From Anaerolineae bacterium (GTDB lineage Bacteria; Chloroflexota; Anaerolineae; 4572-78; NAK82), in contig JAUVPY010000223.1 of NCBI GenBank assembly GCA_030598425.1, positions 1 through 5,429 of the forward strand: a DNA stretch of 5,429 bases, read 5' to 3'. Shown piece by piece: positions 1-5,429 of the stretch (positions are counted from its first letter, which is position 1; each line of letters opens with the position of its first letter). The position numbers and the translations under genes are program-made. A model generated the notes under the pieces. That model ran no database searches, was not told the DNA's origin, and saw nothing but the letters and a program-made list of their open reading frames with translations.

Positions 1-1151
1 AATTTGAAGTCAAACCATAGCATCGGCAAGTTGATGATGGCAATCACGGGAGCTATCAGTTTCAGTTTGTTGCTTTTGCCAGGATGGTCTTGCCGGGAAT
101 CTTGGTCATCGGTTTTTTGACGCCTGCCTAGCAATACTATTTGGCTGGCCAAAACGATGATCAACGGAAAGATGGAGGGTACCAGGTATCTGGGATACCA
201 GCGTCTGGAGAGTACAGTAAACAACGCAATCGGCAAAAGCGCGACGACGATCAAGAATAATTCTGACCGCCGACGGGAGTCGAACAGGCTGGCGAGGATG
301 CCGATGACCAAGAGCACAAGAGCGGGCAGCAGGAAGTAGCGATAAAACCACTCGCCGAGTTCCACAATATTCTCAGAAAACTGAGAGACGTAAATGGATG
401 GATCAAGGGACGAAACCTGGTTTAATAGCTGGTCGCTCGTGCCGGACGCAATGATGACTATGGGGATAACAATTAGCACCGAGCCAACAGAAGCCCCAAG
501 GAGCCAACGCCAACCTTGCTGCAAGCCAACCTTGCCCTGGAGAATCACCACCGCCAGCAGAGGCGTAGCGATGAACAATATGCCTGAGCGTTTGGTCAGC
601 ACAGCCAGACCAAGGGCCAGAAAAAGAAACAGGGTGGTGACGAATGGAATAAGACGTTTGTGGGGACGACCTGACGATTTTGTTCTCAGGTAATTTACGT
701 TTAAGACAGTCAGGTAAACAACCAGAGCCAAAAAAAGCGCCAGTATTCCGTCATTTTGGGCGAGGCGATCGTGAAAGACTGCATAAGGAACCACTGCGTA
801 CAACAAGGCAGCTAGTTGGGCCACCCGTTTGTTGGCATACAGTTGCCAGGCAATCGCGTAGCAGACAGCGGCGGTCAGCACACCCGCCATCGCCGAAACA
901 AAACGTCCTACCCACAGGGCAGAGGGCGACACGCCGTAGAACAGGGCAATAAGCCATACCTGGAACGTGGAAACCTCGTTAAGGGCGATGCTTAGGTCCA
1001 GCCTGTCGTGTGTCTTCCTGGCCCACTCAAGATAGACCGCTTCGTCGTAGAAAATGGGCAGAAGTTCCAGATTAGACAAGCGCAGAGCAAATGCCAACAT
1101 CAGAATGATTGGCATGACTAGCCGGTTTGAACTCAGCAGATCTAGCCGCAT
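1..1151 (-). CDS. GT-C fold membrane glycosyltransferase (PMT/ArnT-like), 3' end beyond window
   Basis: Reading the minus strand from ATG at 1151 gives 383 codons without a stop, running off the left edge, so the C-terminus is missing. The protein is very hydrophobic, with many probable transmembrane segments (for example around residues 11-25, 64-75, 81-103, 111-126, 135-151, 169-184, 188-204, 216-235, 273-290, 307-323 and 333-351). After the first segment comes FYDEAVYLEW (residues 34-43), whose Asp-Glu pair matches the acidic motif in the first external loop of GT-C enzymes. FHDRLAQNDG (126-135) matches the second conserved loop of the dolichyl-phosphate-mannose/ArnT-like families, and RRWYPRYLVP (326-335) resembles their later RY..P motif. 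Such enzymes move a sugar from a lipid-phosphate carrier to a protein, lipid or glycan on the outer face of the membrane; donor and acceptor cannot be told here. The start lies 9 bp after the stop of the upstream oxidoreductase gene, so the two are probably co-transcribed, with only a weak GAAG-type ribosome site. The family call is firm; the function is general. Confidence 0.85.
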   Translation of the reverse strand, partial: MRLDLLSSNRLVMPIILMLAFALRLSNLELLPIFYDEAVYLEWARKTHDRLDLSIALNEVSTFQVWLIALFYGVSPSALWVGRFVSAMAGVLTAAVCYAIAWQLYANKRVAQLAALLYAVVPYAVFHDRLAQNDGILALFLALVVYLTVLNVNYLRTKSSGRPHKRLIPFVTTLFLFLALGLAVLTKRSGILFIATPLLAVVILQGKVGLQQGWRWLLGASVGSVLIVIPIVIIASGTSDQLLNQVSSLDPSIYVSQFSENIVELGEWFYRYFLLPALVLLVIGILASLFDSRRRSELFLIVVALLPIALFTVLSRRWYPRYLVPSIFPLIIVLASQIVLLGRRQKTDDQDSRQDHPGKSNKLKLIAPVIAIINLPMLWFDFK

Positions 1152-1160
1152 CGTCCACTT

Positions 1161-2033
1161 CTATCGTTTCAAGGCCGGGATGATCTCGTCCGTGAATAGT
1201 TTTAGCGTCTCCGGCGTGTACAGTCCCTTTACGTTAAAAATAACGTGCTCAAAGCCCATCTCCTGCAAAGCCACCCCGCGAGCTATTACGTCTTGTGCGC
1301 TACCTTCTTCGAAGTCGGCGGTTTGCAGTATCGTCTTCTCTATCTCCTCATAAGGCCGGCCAATGTCTTGGCAATGCCCTCTGAGGATTTCAAGCCGCTC
1401 TTTGATCAACCCGGTCTCGCGGTCCCCAAAGAAATTGCACGCATCACCATATTGCGCTACGAAGCGCAGAGTCTTCTTGGGACCCATACCGCCGATCAGG
1501 ATGGGCGGGTGCGGTTGGCTGAGGGGTTGGGGGTTATTGACCGGGTAGGGCAGCTCAAAATGCTTCCCTTCGTAAGGAGAGGTGTTCCCCGACCACATAT
1601 GTTTGGCGATCTGGAGGATTTCCTCCAATCTCTCAAAGCGTTCTTTGGTCGGTGGGAAGGTCATCCCCAGACTCGTGGTCTCCTGTTCGTTCCAGGCGGC
1701 GCCAATTCCGAAATACGCCCGCCCGCCAGAAAGCACATCCAGCGTGGAGACTGCTTTTATCACTATGGCTGGATGACGGTAGATCACCCCTCCAACAAGC
1801 AAGCCGATCTTGACCTTTTCTGTGATCCCGGCAAAGAAACCCAATGTTGTGTAGCCTTCGATCATCTCCTTTTCAGGCTCACCCAACCACCCTCCAAGCT
1901 GGAAAAAGTGATCCATCACCCACAGGCTGTCGAAACCGCCTTGGTCGACGGTTTGCACGGTATCGATAAGCCAGCCGCGCATCGTGTCTGGGGTGCTGGG
2001 TCGGAAATGGGGGAGCTGTAATCCAATTCGCAT
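1161..2033 (-). CDS. LLM-class F420 (or FMN)-dependent oxidoreductase, Rv1855c-like
   Basis: A 290-residue protein of the bacterial luciferase-like monooxygenase superfamily, a TIM barrel that binds coenzyme F420 or FMN. It begins MRIGLQLPHFRP. It has FDSLWVMDHF (residues 34-43), then the long family block at 78-118, including GGVIYRHPAIVIKAVSTLD and GGRAYFGIGAAWNEQE, and PILIGGMGPKKTL (187-199), the later phosphate/cofactor-binding region. The overall pattern is most like the Rv1855c-type group of probable F420-dependent oxidoreductases. I chose ATG at 2033 over an in-frame start at 2075 because AAGGAGG sits six bases before it and the extra 14 residues are basic and unlike the family. The gene follows the decarboxylase after 80 bp and precedes a glycosyltransferase by 9 bp, so it may share a transcript with both. 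The substrate is unknown, and whether it uses F420 or flavin cannot be settled from this window. Confidence 0.9.
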   Translation of the reverse strand: MRIGLQLPHFRPSTPDTMRGWLIDTVQTVDQGGFDSLWVMDHFFQLGGWLGEPEKEMIEGYTTLGFFAGITEKVKIGLLVGGVIYRHPAIVIKAVSTLDVLSGGRAYFGIGAAWNEQETTSLGMTFPPTKERFERLEEILQIAKHMWSGNTSPYEGKHFELPYPVNNPQPLSQPHPPILIGGMGPKKTLRFVAQYGDACNFFGDRETGLIKERLEILRGHCQDIGRPYEEIEKTILQTADFEEGSAQDVIARGVALQEMGFEHVIFNVKGLYTPETLKLFTDEIIPALKR

Positions 2034-2039
2034 CGTTTG

Positions 2040-2046
2040 CCTCCTT
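2040..2046 (-). promoter_or_regulatory. Ribosome binding site of the LLM oxidoreductase
   Basis: The minus strand reads AAGGAGG, then six bases (CAAACG), then ATG at 2033. This is a full anti-16S match at good spacing, and it fixes the start at 2033 rather than 2075. Confidence 0.85.
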
Positions 2047-2088
2047 AGGCCGCGTCCAAAAACAACTTTGCGCACTTTGAAGGGTTTC

Positions 2089-2103
2089 GCCCCCTCTGGG
2101 GGC
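2089..2103. other. GC-rich perfect hairpin between decarboxylase and oxidoreductase genes
   Basis: GCCCCC TCT GGGGGC forms a six-pair all-GC stem with a three-base loop, 10 bp after the decarboxylase stop. On the transcribed strand it is followed by GAAACCCTTC rather than a run of T, so it is not a standard intrinsic terminator; the only T run (GTTGTTTTTGG) comes some 20 bases later. It could be a transcript-stabilising 3' hairpin, a partial terminator or part of a repeat. A similar stretch occurs near 3951-3972. Confidence 0.5.
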
Positions 2104-2113
2104 TCGCCCCAAC

Positions 2114-3535
2114 CTACTGGCTGGTCGCTATCAGCTCTCGTATCTCGTCTACCAAACCTTTGATTTCATCCAGGCTGGTTGCCGGATTGGTCAGAGTCAA
2201 ACGCAGGTAACGCTGGCCGTTCAGCGAGGCGGTAGATACATAATAGTCGCCCCGCGCCAGCAGCCTGTCCCTCAGCGCCAATTGCCCGTCACGGGCGCCC
2301 TTTGCGCGGAAGCAAAGGATGTTGGATTCCGGCGCCACGGGGCATTCAAAGTCGGGCAAGCTCTCGAGATAATCATAGACTTCTCTCGTGAGGTCGAATT
2401 GCCGCTCGATATACTCGGCCAACCCCGCTTCGCCCATAGCTCCCAGGACCCAAAAAAACTTGAGTCCTAAAACAGGTTTGGTGCATTCAATCGTCCGGTG
2501 CAGGAAATCATAGCCAGGTTGCTCTTTGGCGTGGAAGAGGTAGTCGGCTTCCTGGGTGAACGCCTGGTCAAGAGTTCGGGCATCACGCACCAGCAGCGCG
2601 GTGCAGACGGCCGTCACTCGCATAAGCTTGTGCATATTCATAACGAGCGAATCCGCCAGCTCGACCCCTCGCATAAGGCTCCGATACTTGTTGGTTAGTA
2701 GAGCCGGGCCACCGTGGGCGCCATCGACGTGGAACCACAAGTTCCGCTCGCGGCAGAATGCGCCGATTTCCTGCAAAGGATCGTACAAACCAACTGCCGT
2801 CGTGCCCGCATTGGCGACCAGCGCCACAACTTGTTTACCCTCCGCCTCGACCCGCGCATAAGCGGCCGGCAGTTGATCCGGGATGACGAGGCCCCTCTCG
2901 TTGATCTCCAGGGGATAGACGGCCCGTTGCCCCAGGCCCATGATGCCGGCCGCACGCGTTATGGAGTAGTGAGCTTCAGCCGGCGCGAGCAGCGCTAAAT
3001 CCCCCGGGTTTCCTTCCTGCCAGACATGGGGCGCTATCTGGGTACGGGCCGCGATCAGGGCCGTCAGGTTAGCGATAGACCCGCCGTGGGTCAGGATGCC
3101 GCCCCCGTGGATTTCCTCCGCCGCGGGCTGAGGCCTCAGCAGGGCGGGCTTCCAGCCCACTTTACCCAGGAGCCAGTTGATGAGGAAGTACTCGATGCTC
3201 ACTGAAGCCGGGCCGAGCTCGTAAATCGACCCGTCGCTGCTCACAAAGTTATCAACCAGACCGGCCAGGGCTGCCATATAGTGGGGGACTGCCTGCTGGT
3301 GCGCGATGTTGGCAGGATGGTAGATGCGCGTGAGCGCCGACAGGTAGCTGTCCATAAACTGGGCCAGCTTCTCCCCCGACAAGCCTCCTTCTTTGACCAA
3401 CGGGGCCAGCTCCATGTCGGCCATTAGCACACTCATAGGTGGTTGATGAATAACCGGCCCCTGACCTGATATGGATCGTTCGTAGAAGCCGCTCAGGGCA
3501 TGTAGGATGATCTGGGCGTCAGCTTCAAAAGACAT
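2114..3535 (-). CDS. Group II PLP-dependent amino-acid decarboxylase
   Basis: A 473-residue protein of the pyridoxal-dependent decarboxylase family (aromatic amino acid, glutamate and 2,4-diaminobutyrate decarboxylases), of normal full length. Counting from ATG at 3535: GGSIANL (151-157) is the phosphate-binding loop; His189 (AEAHYS) is the residue expected to stack on the PLP ring; NAGTT (242-246) and HVDGAHG (269-275) follow, with Asp271 expected to pair with the pyridine nitrogen; NMHK (300-303) carries the Schiff-base Lys303. The N-terminal HPANIAHQQAVPHY segment resembles the HP...HQ..P block of the diaminobutyrate/glutamate branch. It should remove CO2 from an L-amino acid to give an amine, but the substrate cannot be named. 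An in-frame GTG at 3550 would overlap the upstream TGA as GTGA. I prefer ATG at 3535, which has GAGAG eight bases upstream, whereas AAGG is only one base from the GTG. Either start leaves it tightly coupled to the ABM-domain gene. Expected to be cytoplasmic. Confidence 0.92.
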   Translation of the reverse strand: MSFEADAQIILHALSGFYERSISGQGPVIHQPPMSVLMADMELAPLVKEGGLSGEKLAQFMDSYLSALTRIYHPANIAHQQAVPHYMAALAGLVDNFVSSDGSIYELGPASVSIEYFLINWLLGKVGWKPALLRPQPAAEEIHGGGILTHGGSIANLTALIAARTQIAPHVWQEGNPGDLALLAPAEAHYSITRAAGIMGLGQRAVYPLEINERGLVIPDQLPAAYARVEAEGKQVVALVANAGTTAVGLYDPLQEIGAFCRERNLWFHVDGAHGGPALLTNKYRSLMRGVELADSLVMNMHKLMRVTAVCTALLVRDARTLDQAFTQEADYLFHAKEQPGYDFLHRTIECTKPVLGLKFFWVLGAMGEAGLAEYIERQFDLTREVYDYLESLPDFECPVAPESNILCFRAKGARDGQLALRDRLLARGDYYVSTASLNGQRYLRLTLTNPATSLDEIKGLVDEIRELIATSQ

Positions 3536-3546
3536 GTCAATTTCTC

Positions 3547-3864
3547 TCACACCTTCACATCAGCCCTGACTTCGTAATGCTGCGAGCGAGCGTCAAAGCG
3601 TGACAACAAAGCTCGTGCCTTGGGTGGCACGACGGCTACCTCGTAGTCCTCGCCGGCAAAAGTGCGCACCGCTTCTAGAGAGGCAAACCACATGACGGTC
3701 ACGAACTCCACTTCCTGTCCCACGTCACGCCGGAGCAAGTGTATGCTTCGAAAGCCTGCTATCTGCCGCCCTGCGATACCGACAAATATCTCGTTTTTGA
3801 GAAGCGTTTCGTAGGCATCTGCATTGGCCGGCGTGGTCCAGCCGTGCCATATGCGACTGATCAT
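3547..3864 (-). CDS. Antibiotic biosynthesis monooxygenase (ABM) domain protein
   Basis: A 105-residue single-domain protein of the ABM superfamily, dimeric ferredoxin-like alpha/beta barrels that include cofactor-free monooxygenases and many proteins of unknown role. The sequence follows the family outline: an opening beta strand ISRIWHGWT (residues 2-10), a helix with ADAYETLLKNEI, a central strand RSIHLLRR (39-46), then EVEFVTVMWFASLEAVRTFA (51-70) with GEDYEVAVVP, and a final strand QHYEV (95-99). The start is ATG at 3864, with GGGAGGA six bases upstream. Its stop lies 11 bp before the preferred decarboxylase ATG, or overlaps that gene's alternative GTG, so the two are surely made from one message and perhaps act on related compounds. 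Monooxygenase activity is only a family-based possibility; many relatives of this size have no known reaction. It is the first intact gene after the truncated toxin. Confidence 0.85.
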   Translation of the reverse strand: MISRIWHGWTTPANADAYETLLKNEIFVGIAGRQIAGFRSIHLLRRDVGQEVEFVTVMWFASLEAVRTFAGEDYEVAVVPPKARALLSRFDARSQHYEVRADVKV

Positions 3865-3870
3865 TTTTTA

Positions 3871-3877
3871 TCCTCCC
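3871..3877 (-). promoter_or_regulatory. Ribosome binding site of the ABM-domain gene
   Basis: The minus strand reads GGGAGGA, six A/T bases, then ATG at 3864. The 36-bp gap between this gene and the toxin stop holds this site and no convincing promoter, so transcription must come from within or above the toxin gene. Confidence 0.75.
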
Positions 3878-3900
3878 TTATCCTGTGAACGAACAACCAT

Positions 3901-4224
3901 CTACGCCTTTCGCCCTGCCTGCGTACACGCCGTAACCGACGTACTTGAGGAGCCCTTTGGGGCGGCTCGCCGATGGGGGAAACGAGCGGCGTGACCAAGG
4001 CGCTTGTTCCCATCTACAAAGGGATGGTTCTGGATCAGGAGGTAGCCCAATGTGGCTGCTTTCTCCACCAGGCTGGGGTACAGATCATCACCGGCAAACG
4101 TCTGGCGAGGTTGTGCTAATGCAGACTCAAGCGCGTCGAGATCTCGTATGCCCGGCGTGCCGCCTGACTGTTGAATGATGTCTTGATACAAGCGCAGGAC
4201 CTCATTGAGGGTAAGGTAGCGCAT
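3901..4224 (-). CDS. doc: Doc/Fic-family toxin with an abnormal, probably disrupted C-terminus
   Basis: A 107-residue protein starting at ATG 4224, which overlaps the antitoxin stop as TGATG. Residues 1-80 are a textbook death-on-curing (Doc) protein: [29 protein letters not shown] (25-40), [15 protein letters not shown], and the Fic motif [11 protein letters not shown] (67-77) with its His, Asp, Asn, Lys and Arg all present. Known Doc proteins phosphorylate elongation factor Tu and stop translation. After GHAA (77-80, about base 3985) the family expects a hydrophobic helix and some 40-50 more residues. Instead the frame reads an Arg/Ser/Thr-rich 27-residue tail ([11 protein letters not shown], then [11 protein letters not shown]) that is unlike the family, and none of the three frames across 3865-3985 shows the missing end. 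The 3' part therefore seems to have been replaced or deleted, probably leaving an inactive toxin. The call of family is firm; loss of function is inferred. Confidence 0.85.
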   Translation of the reverse strand: MRYLTLNEVLRLYQDIIQQSGGTPGIRDLDALESALAQPRQTFAGDDLYPSLVEKAATLGYLLIQNHPFVDGNKRLGHAARFPHRRAAPKGSSSTSVTACTQAGRKA

Positions 4225-4421
4225 CAAGCGAGCCGTTGATAAAGGTCTCGATTCTTGTTGAGTACGTAATCCTTTGCGCGCCGAAAAGTAGCTTCGGGTT
4301 GAGCTAACAGGTCCTCAACACTCAATTGTACAAGTTCTTCAACGGTGATCCCGAACTGTGCGGCGATTTCTTTCAACTCGGAATGACAGTCATCCGTCAC
4401 TGTTACCGTAATCGTGCTCAT
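4224..4421 (-). CDS. Small antitoxin-like protein paired with Doc
   Basis: A 65-residue protein whose stop overlaps the toxin start (TGATG), the usual antitoxin-first order of a type II toxin-antitoxin module. It opens with an alternating strand [11 protein letters not shown], then a helix [10 protein letters not shown], a turn and [18 protein letters not shown], which fits a short ribbon-helix-helix-like DNA-binding half. The remaining charged helix ([20 protein letters not shown], residues 46-65) is where such antitoxins grip their toxin. ATG at 4421 is chosen because GGGAGG lies five bases upstream. A longer frame reaching to 4553 would run across the promoter and into cutC, and its added residues look non-coding. 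Antitoxins of this type normally repress their own promoter alone and with toxin bound. Assignment to the ribbon-helix-helix class is by pattern only; pairing with Doc is strongly supported by position. Confidence 0.8.
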   Translation of the reverse strand: MSTITVTVTDDCHSELKEIAAQFGITVEELVQLSVEDLLAQPEATFRRAKDYVLNKNRDLYQRLA

Positions 4422-4426
4422 AGTTG

Positions 4427-4432
4427 CCTCCC
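4427..4432 (-). promoter_or_regulatory. Ribosome binding site of the antitoxin gene
   Basis: GGGAGG on the minus strand, five bases before ATG at 4421. It decides the antitoxin start against the longer reading frame. Confidence 0.75.
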
Positions 4433-4437
4433 ACCCC

Positions 4438-4466
4438 AGTATACCGCTTTTAGGTCGCGAATCCAA
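4438..4466 (-). promoter_or_regulatory. Candidate sigma70-type promoter for the toxin-antitoxin module
   Basis: On the minus strand TTGGAT (4466-4461) is followed by a 17-bp spacer and TATACT (4443-4438), five of six matches to the -10 consensus and three of six to -35. Initiation about seven bases later would leave a leader of roughly 10-15 bases, mostly the ribosome site. It lies in the 100-bp gap below cutC, the only such gap in the middle of the window. If real, it may also drive the ABM and decarboxylase genes, because no better promoter is seen between the toxin and 3864. Confidence 0.5.
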
Positions 4467-4521
4467 ACTGGTAGCGGAAACATCCCGCGTAGTCCCCCGT
4501 GTGGCTAATCTTCCCTGGCTG

Positions 4522-5268
4522 TCACATCCCCTGAGCGGCGCGCACGAAAGCACTGACGCGCTCGGGATCGGTCACGGTCAGGCTGAACTCGGGCGGCCGC
4601 AACTCGCCGCCCATGAAACAGTTCGGGTTGCGGTACGCCATGGGGCTCTCCCGGGTGGCGGGGGCGACGAAGTGTATCTCCTTAACGCCGCTGGTCTCGA
4701 CGATCTTCTTGAAGTTGCGTTCGGTAACCCCGCCGCCGGGCATGATGATGATCCGGTCGCTTGCCCTATCCACCAGCTCGGTGATCATCTCCAGCCCGTC
4801 CAGCACGGAGCTTTCCTGGCCGGAGGTGAGTACCCGGTTCACGCCCAGCTCGATCAAGGTCTCCAGCGCCTCATAAGGGTCGCGCGCCATGTCGAAGGCG
4901 CGGTGGAAGGTGACGCTCATGGGTCTGGCCAGGTCCACCAGCTTGCGGGTGCGTTCCTTGTCCACCGAACCGTCCTCGTTGAGAATACCGATCACCACCC
5001 CGTTGGCGCCCGCAGCTTTGGCGGTTTCGATGTCCAGTTTCATGACCTCGAACTCGACGGGGGTGTAGCAGAAATCGCCGCCGCGCGGCCGGATGATGAC
5101 GTTGACGTCGATGTCGACGCTGCGCCGGGCGAGCTGGATGGTCCCCGCGCTGGGCGTGGTGCCCCCTTCCAGCAGGTCAGCGCACAGCTCGACGCGATGG
5201 GCGCCGCCCTGCTGGGCCTCGACCGCGGCCTCGACCGAATCGATACACACTTCCAGAACGATGCTCAT
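4522..5268 (-). CDS. cutC: CutC family protein (copper homeostasis protein)
   Basis: A complete 248-residue CutC protein, the same length as the E. coli one. CutC is a cytoplasmic TIM barrel. The conserved strand-end motifs are all visible: LEVCID (5-10), HRVELCADL (24-32), GGTTPS (35-40), the signature around VIIRPRGGDFCYT (57-69), VTFHRAFD (129-136), RVLTSG (145-150), IMPGGG (185-190) and EIHFVAP (197-203). The family is named for copper tolerance, but that role rests on limited genetics and no firm reaction is known, so a copper function should not be assumed. The start is ATG at 5268, with AGGAGG five bases upstream. Its leader contains the 19-bp repeat array. The gene is visibly richer in G+C than the toxin-antitoxin pair and glycosyltransferase: one 60-base line I counted (4561-4620) is 67%, against 47% for 4321-4380 and 421-480. 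No other metal gene lies nearby. Confidence 0.95.
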   Translation of the reverse strand: MSIVLEVCIDSVEAAVEAQQGGAHRVELCADLLEGGTTPSAGTIQLARRSVDIDVNVIIRPRGGDFCYTPVEFEVMKLDIETAKAAGANGVVIGILNEDGSVDKERTRKLVDLARPMSVTFHRAFDMARDPYEALETLIELGVNRVLTSGQESSVLDGLEMITELVDRASDRIIIMPGGGVTERNFKKIVETSGVKEIHFVAPATRESPMAYRNPNCFMGGELRPPEFSLTVTDPERVSAFVRAAQGM

Positions 5269-5273
5269 GGGTG

Positions 5274-5279
5274 CCTCCT
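5274..5279 (-). promoter_or_regulatory. Ribosome binding site of cutC
   Basis: AGGAGG on the minus strand, five bases before ATG at 5268. It sits between the repeat array and the gene, so the array lies wholly upstream of the translation signals. Confidence 0.8.
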
Positions 5280-5306
5280 ATTGAATGGTGGAAACTGGTG
5301 GGACCC

Positions 5307-5421
5307 CATAGGAACTCTGGGCCCTCATAGGAACTCTGGGCCCTCATAGGAACTTTGGGCTCTCATAGGACCTTTGGGCCCCCATAGGAACTGTGGGCCC
5401 TCATACGGAACTGTGAGAACT
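5307..5421. repeat. 19-bp tandem repeat array, about six units
   Basis: Plus-strand unit CATAGGAACTCTGGGCCCT. Units: 5307-5325 and 5326-5344 (identical), 5345-5363 (two changes), 5364-5382 (three changes), 5383-5401 (one change) and 5402-5421 (20 bp, most diverged). A seventh, decayed unit may lie at about 5288-5306 (GAAACTGGTGGGACCCC). Most units hold the palindrome GGGCCC, so any two can pair in RNA or DNA. The 19-bp period is not a multiple of three, so it does not encode a repeated peptide. There are no unique spacers, which rules out CRISPR. The array begins 38 bp upstream of the cutC start; it could be a minisatellite, a cluster of operator sites or a pairing leader. Its right limit is near the window edge and may not be the true end. 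Confidence 0.9.
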
Positions 5422-5429
5422 CAAGTTGT

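Noticed and set aside
1245..2021. Long plus-strand open frame (258 codons)
   Set aside because: It lies opposite the LLM oxidoreductase, whose minus-strand protein matches a known family with a strong ribosome site. The plus-strand translation has no recognisable domain and no good start signal.
2034..2075. N-terminal extension of the LLM oxidoreductase
   Set aside because: The extra 14 residues are basic and not family-like, and the AAGGAGG site lies inside them, just before ATG 2033.
2089..2103. Intrinsic terminator after the decarboxylase
   Set aside because: The stem is strong, but the transcribed strand lacks a T run right after it, so I list it only as a hairpin.
3865..3985. Hidden small gene or missing toxin end in another frame
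   Set aside because: One minus-strand frame reads [20 protein letters not shown] before a stop, but it has no start or ribosome site of its own and does not match the Doc C-terminus.
4422..4553. N-terminal extension of the antitoxin
   Set aside because: It would overlap the end of cutC and cover the promoter and GGGAGG site; the added residues look like translated non-coding DNA.
4414..5349. Long plus-strand open frame (311 codons)
   Set aside because: It is the antisense of cutC, rich in His, Asp and Gly as expected from reading a GC-rich gene backwards, and it runs into the tandem repeats.
5307..5421. CRISPR array
   Set aside because: The units are joined head to tail with no unique spacers, and there are no cas genes.
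5302..5429. cutC promoter inside the repeats
   Set aside because: Each unit has TATGAG or TATGGG on the minus strand, but no -35-like hexamer sits at 16-18 bp, so no specific promoter can be supported.

Overview
The window is a compact block of seven genes, all read from the minus strand and separated by short gaps or overlaps. In transcription order (right to left) they are: cutC; a small antitoxin-like protein; a Doc/Fic-family toxin with an abnormal C-terminus; an antibiotic-biosynthesis-monooxygenase (ABM) domain protein; a group II PLP-dependent amino-acid decarboxylase; a luciferase-like (LLM) F420/FMN-dependent oxidoreductase; and a membrane GT-C glycosyltransferase cut off by the left edge. 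Four of the starts carry strong Shine-Dalgarno sequences (AGGAGG, GGGAGG, GGGAGGA, AAGGAGG), so this is bacterial DNA. The mix of an Rv1855c-like LLM oxidoreductase, a Doc module with a tiny upstream antitoxin and a PMT/ArnT-like glycosyltransferase suits an environmental bacterium. Chloroflexota would be a reasonable guess, but nothing in the sequence proves it.

Right end (5269-5429): the leader of cutC holds a 19-bp tandem repeat (about six units, each with a GGGCC/GGGCCC core), the most conspicuous non-coding structure in the window. cutC (4522-5268) is full length. A 100-bp gap follows, carrying a plausible sigma70-type promoter (4438-4466) for the toxin-antitoxin pair.

Middle (3865-4421): the antitoxin and toxin overlap as TGATG. 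The toxin keeps a perfect Fic/Doc catalytic motif, but its sequence then changes into an arginine/serine-rich tail unlike the family, so the usual last 40-50 residues are missing. A GC-rich palindromic stretch lies at this break, and a similar stretch occurs between two genes at about 2083-2110.

Left half (1-3864): the ABM protein and the decarboxylase are almost contiguous and probably translationally coupled. The LLM oxidoreductase follows after an 80-bp gap with a strong GC hairpin, and the glycosyltransferase starts 9 bp after it. Together the first three look like a small metabolic cassette (amino-acid decarboxylation plus oxidation/reduction of a small molecule), but no substrate can be read from the sequence. 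There are no tRNAs, rRNAs, CRISPR arrays or insertion sequences that I can support, and no gene-free stretch longer than about 160 bp.
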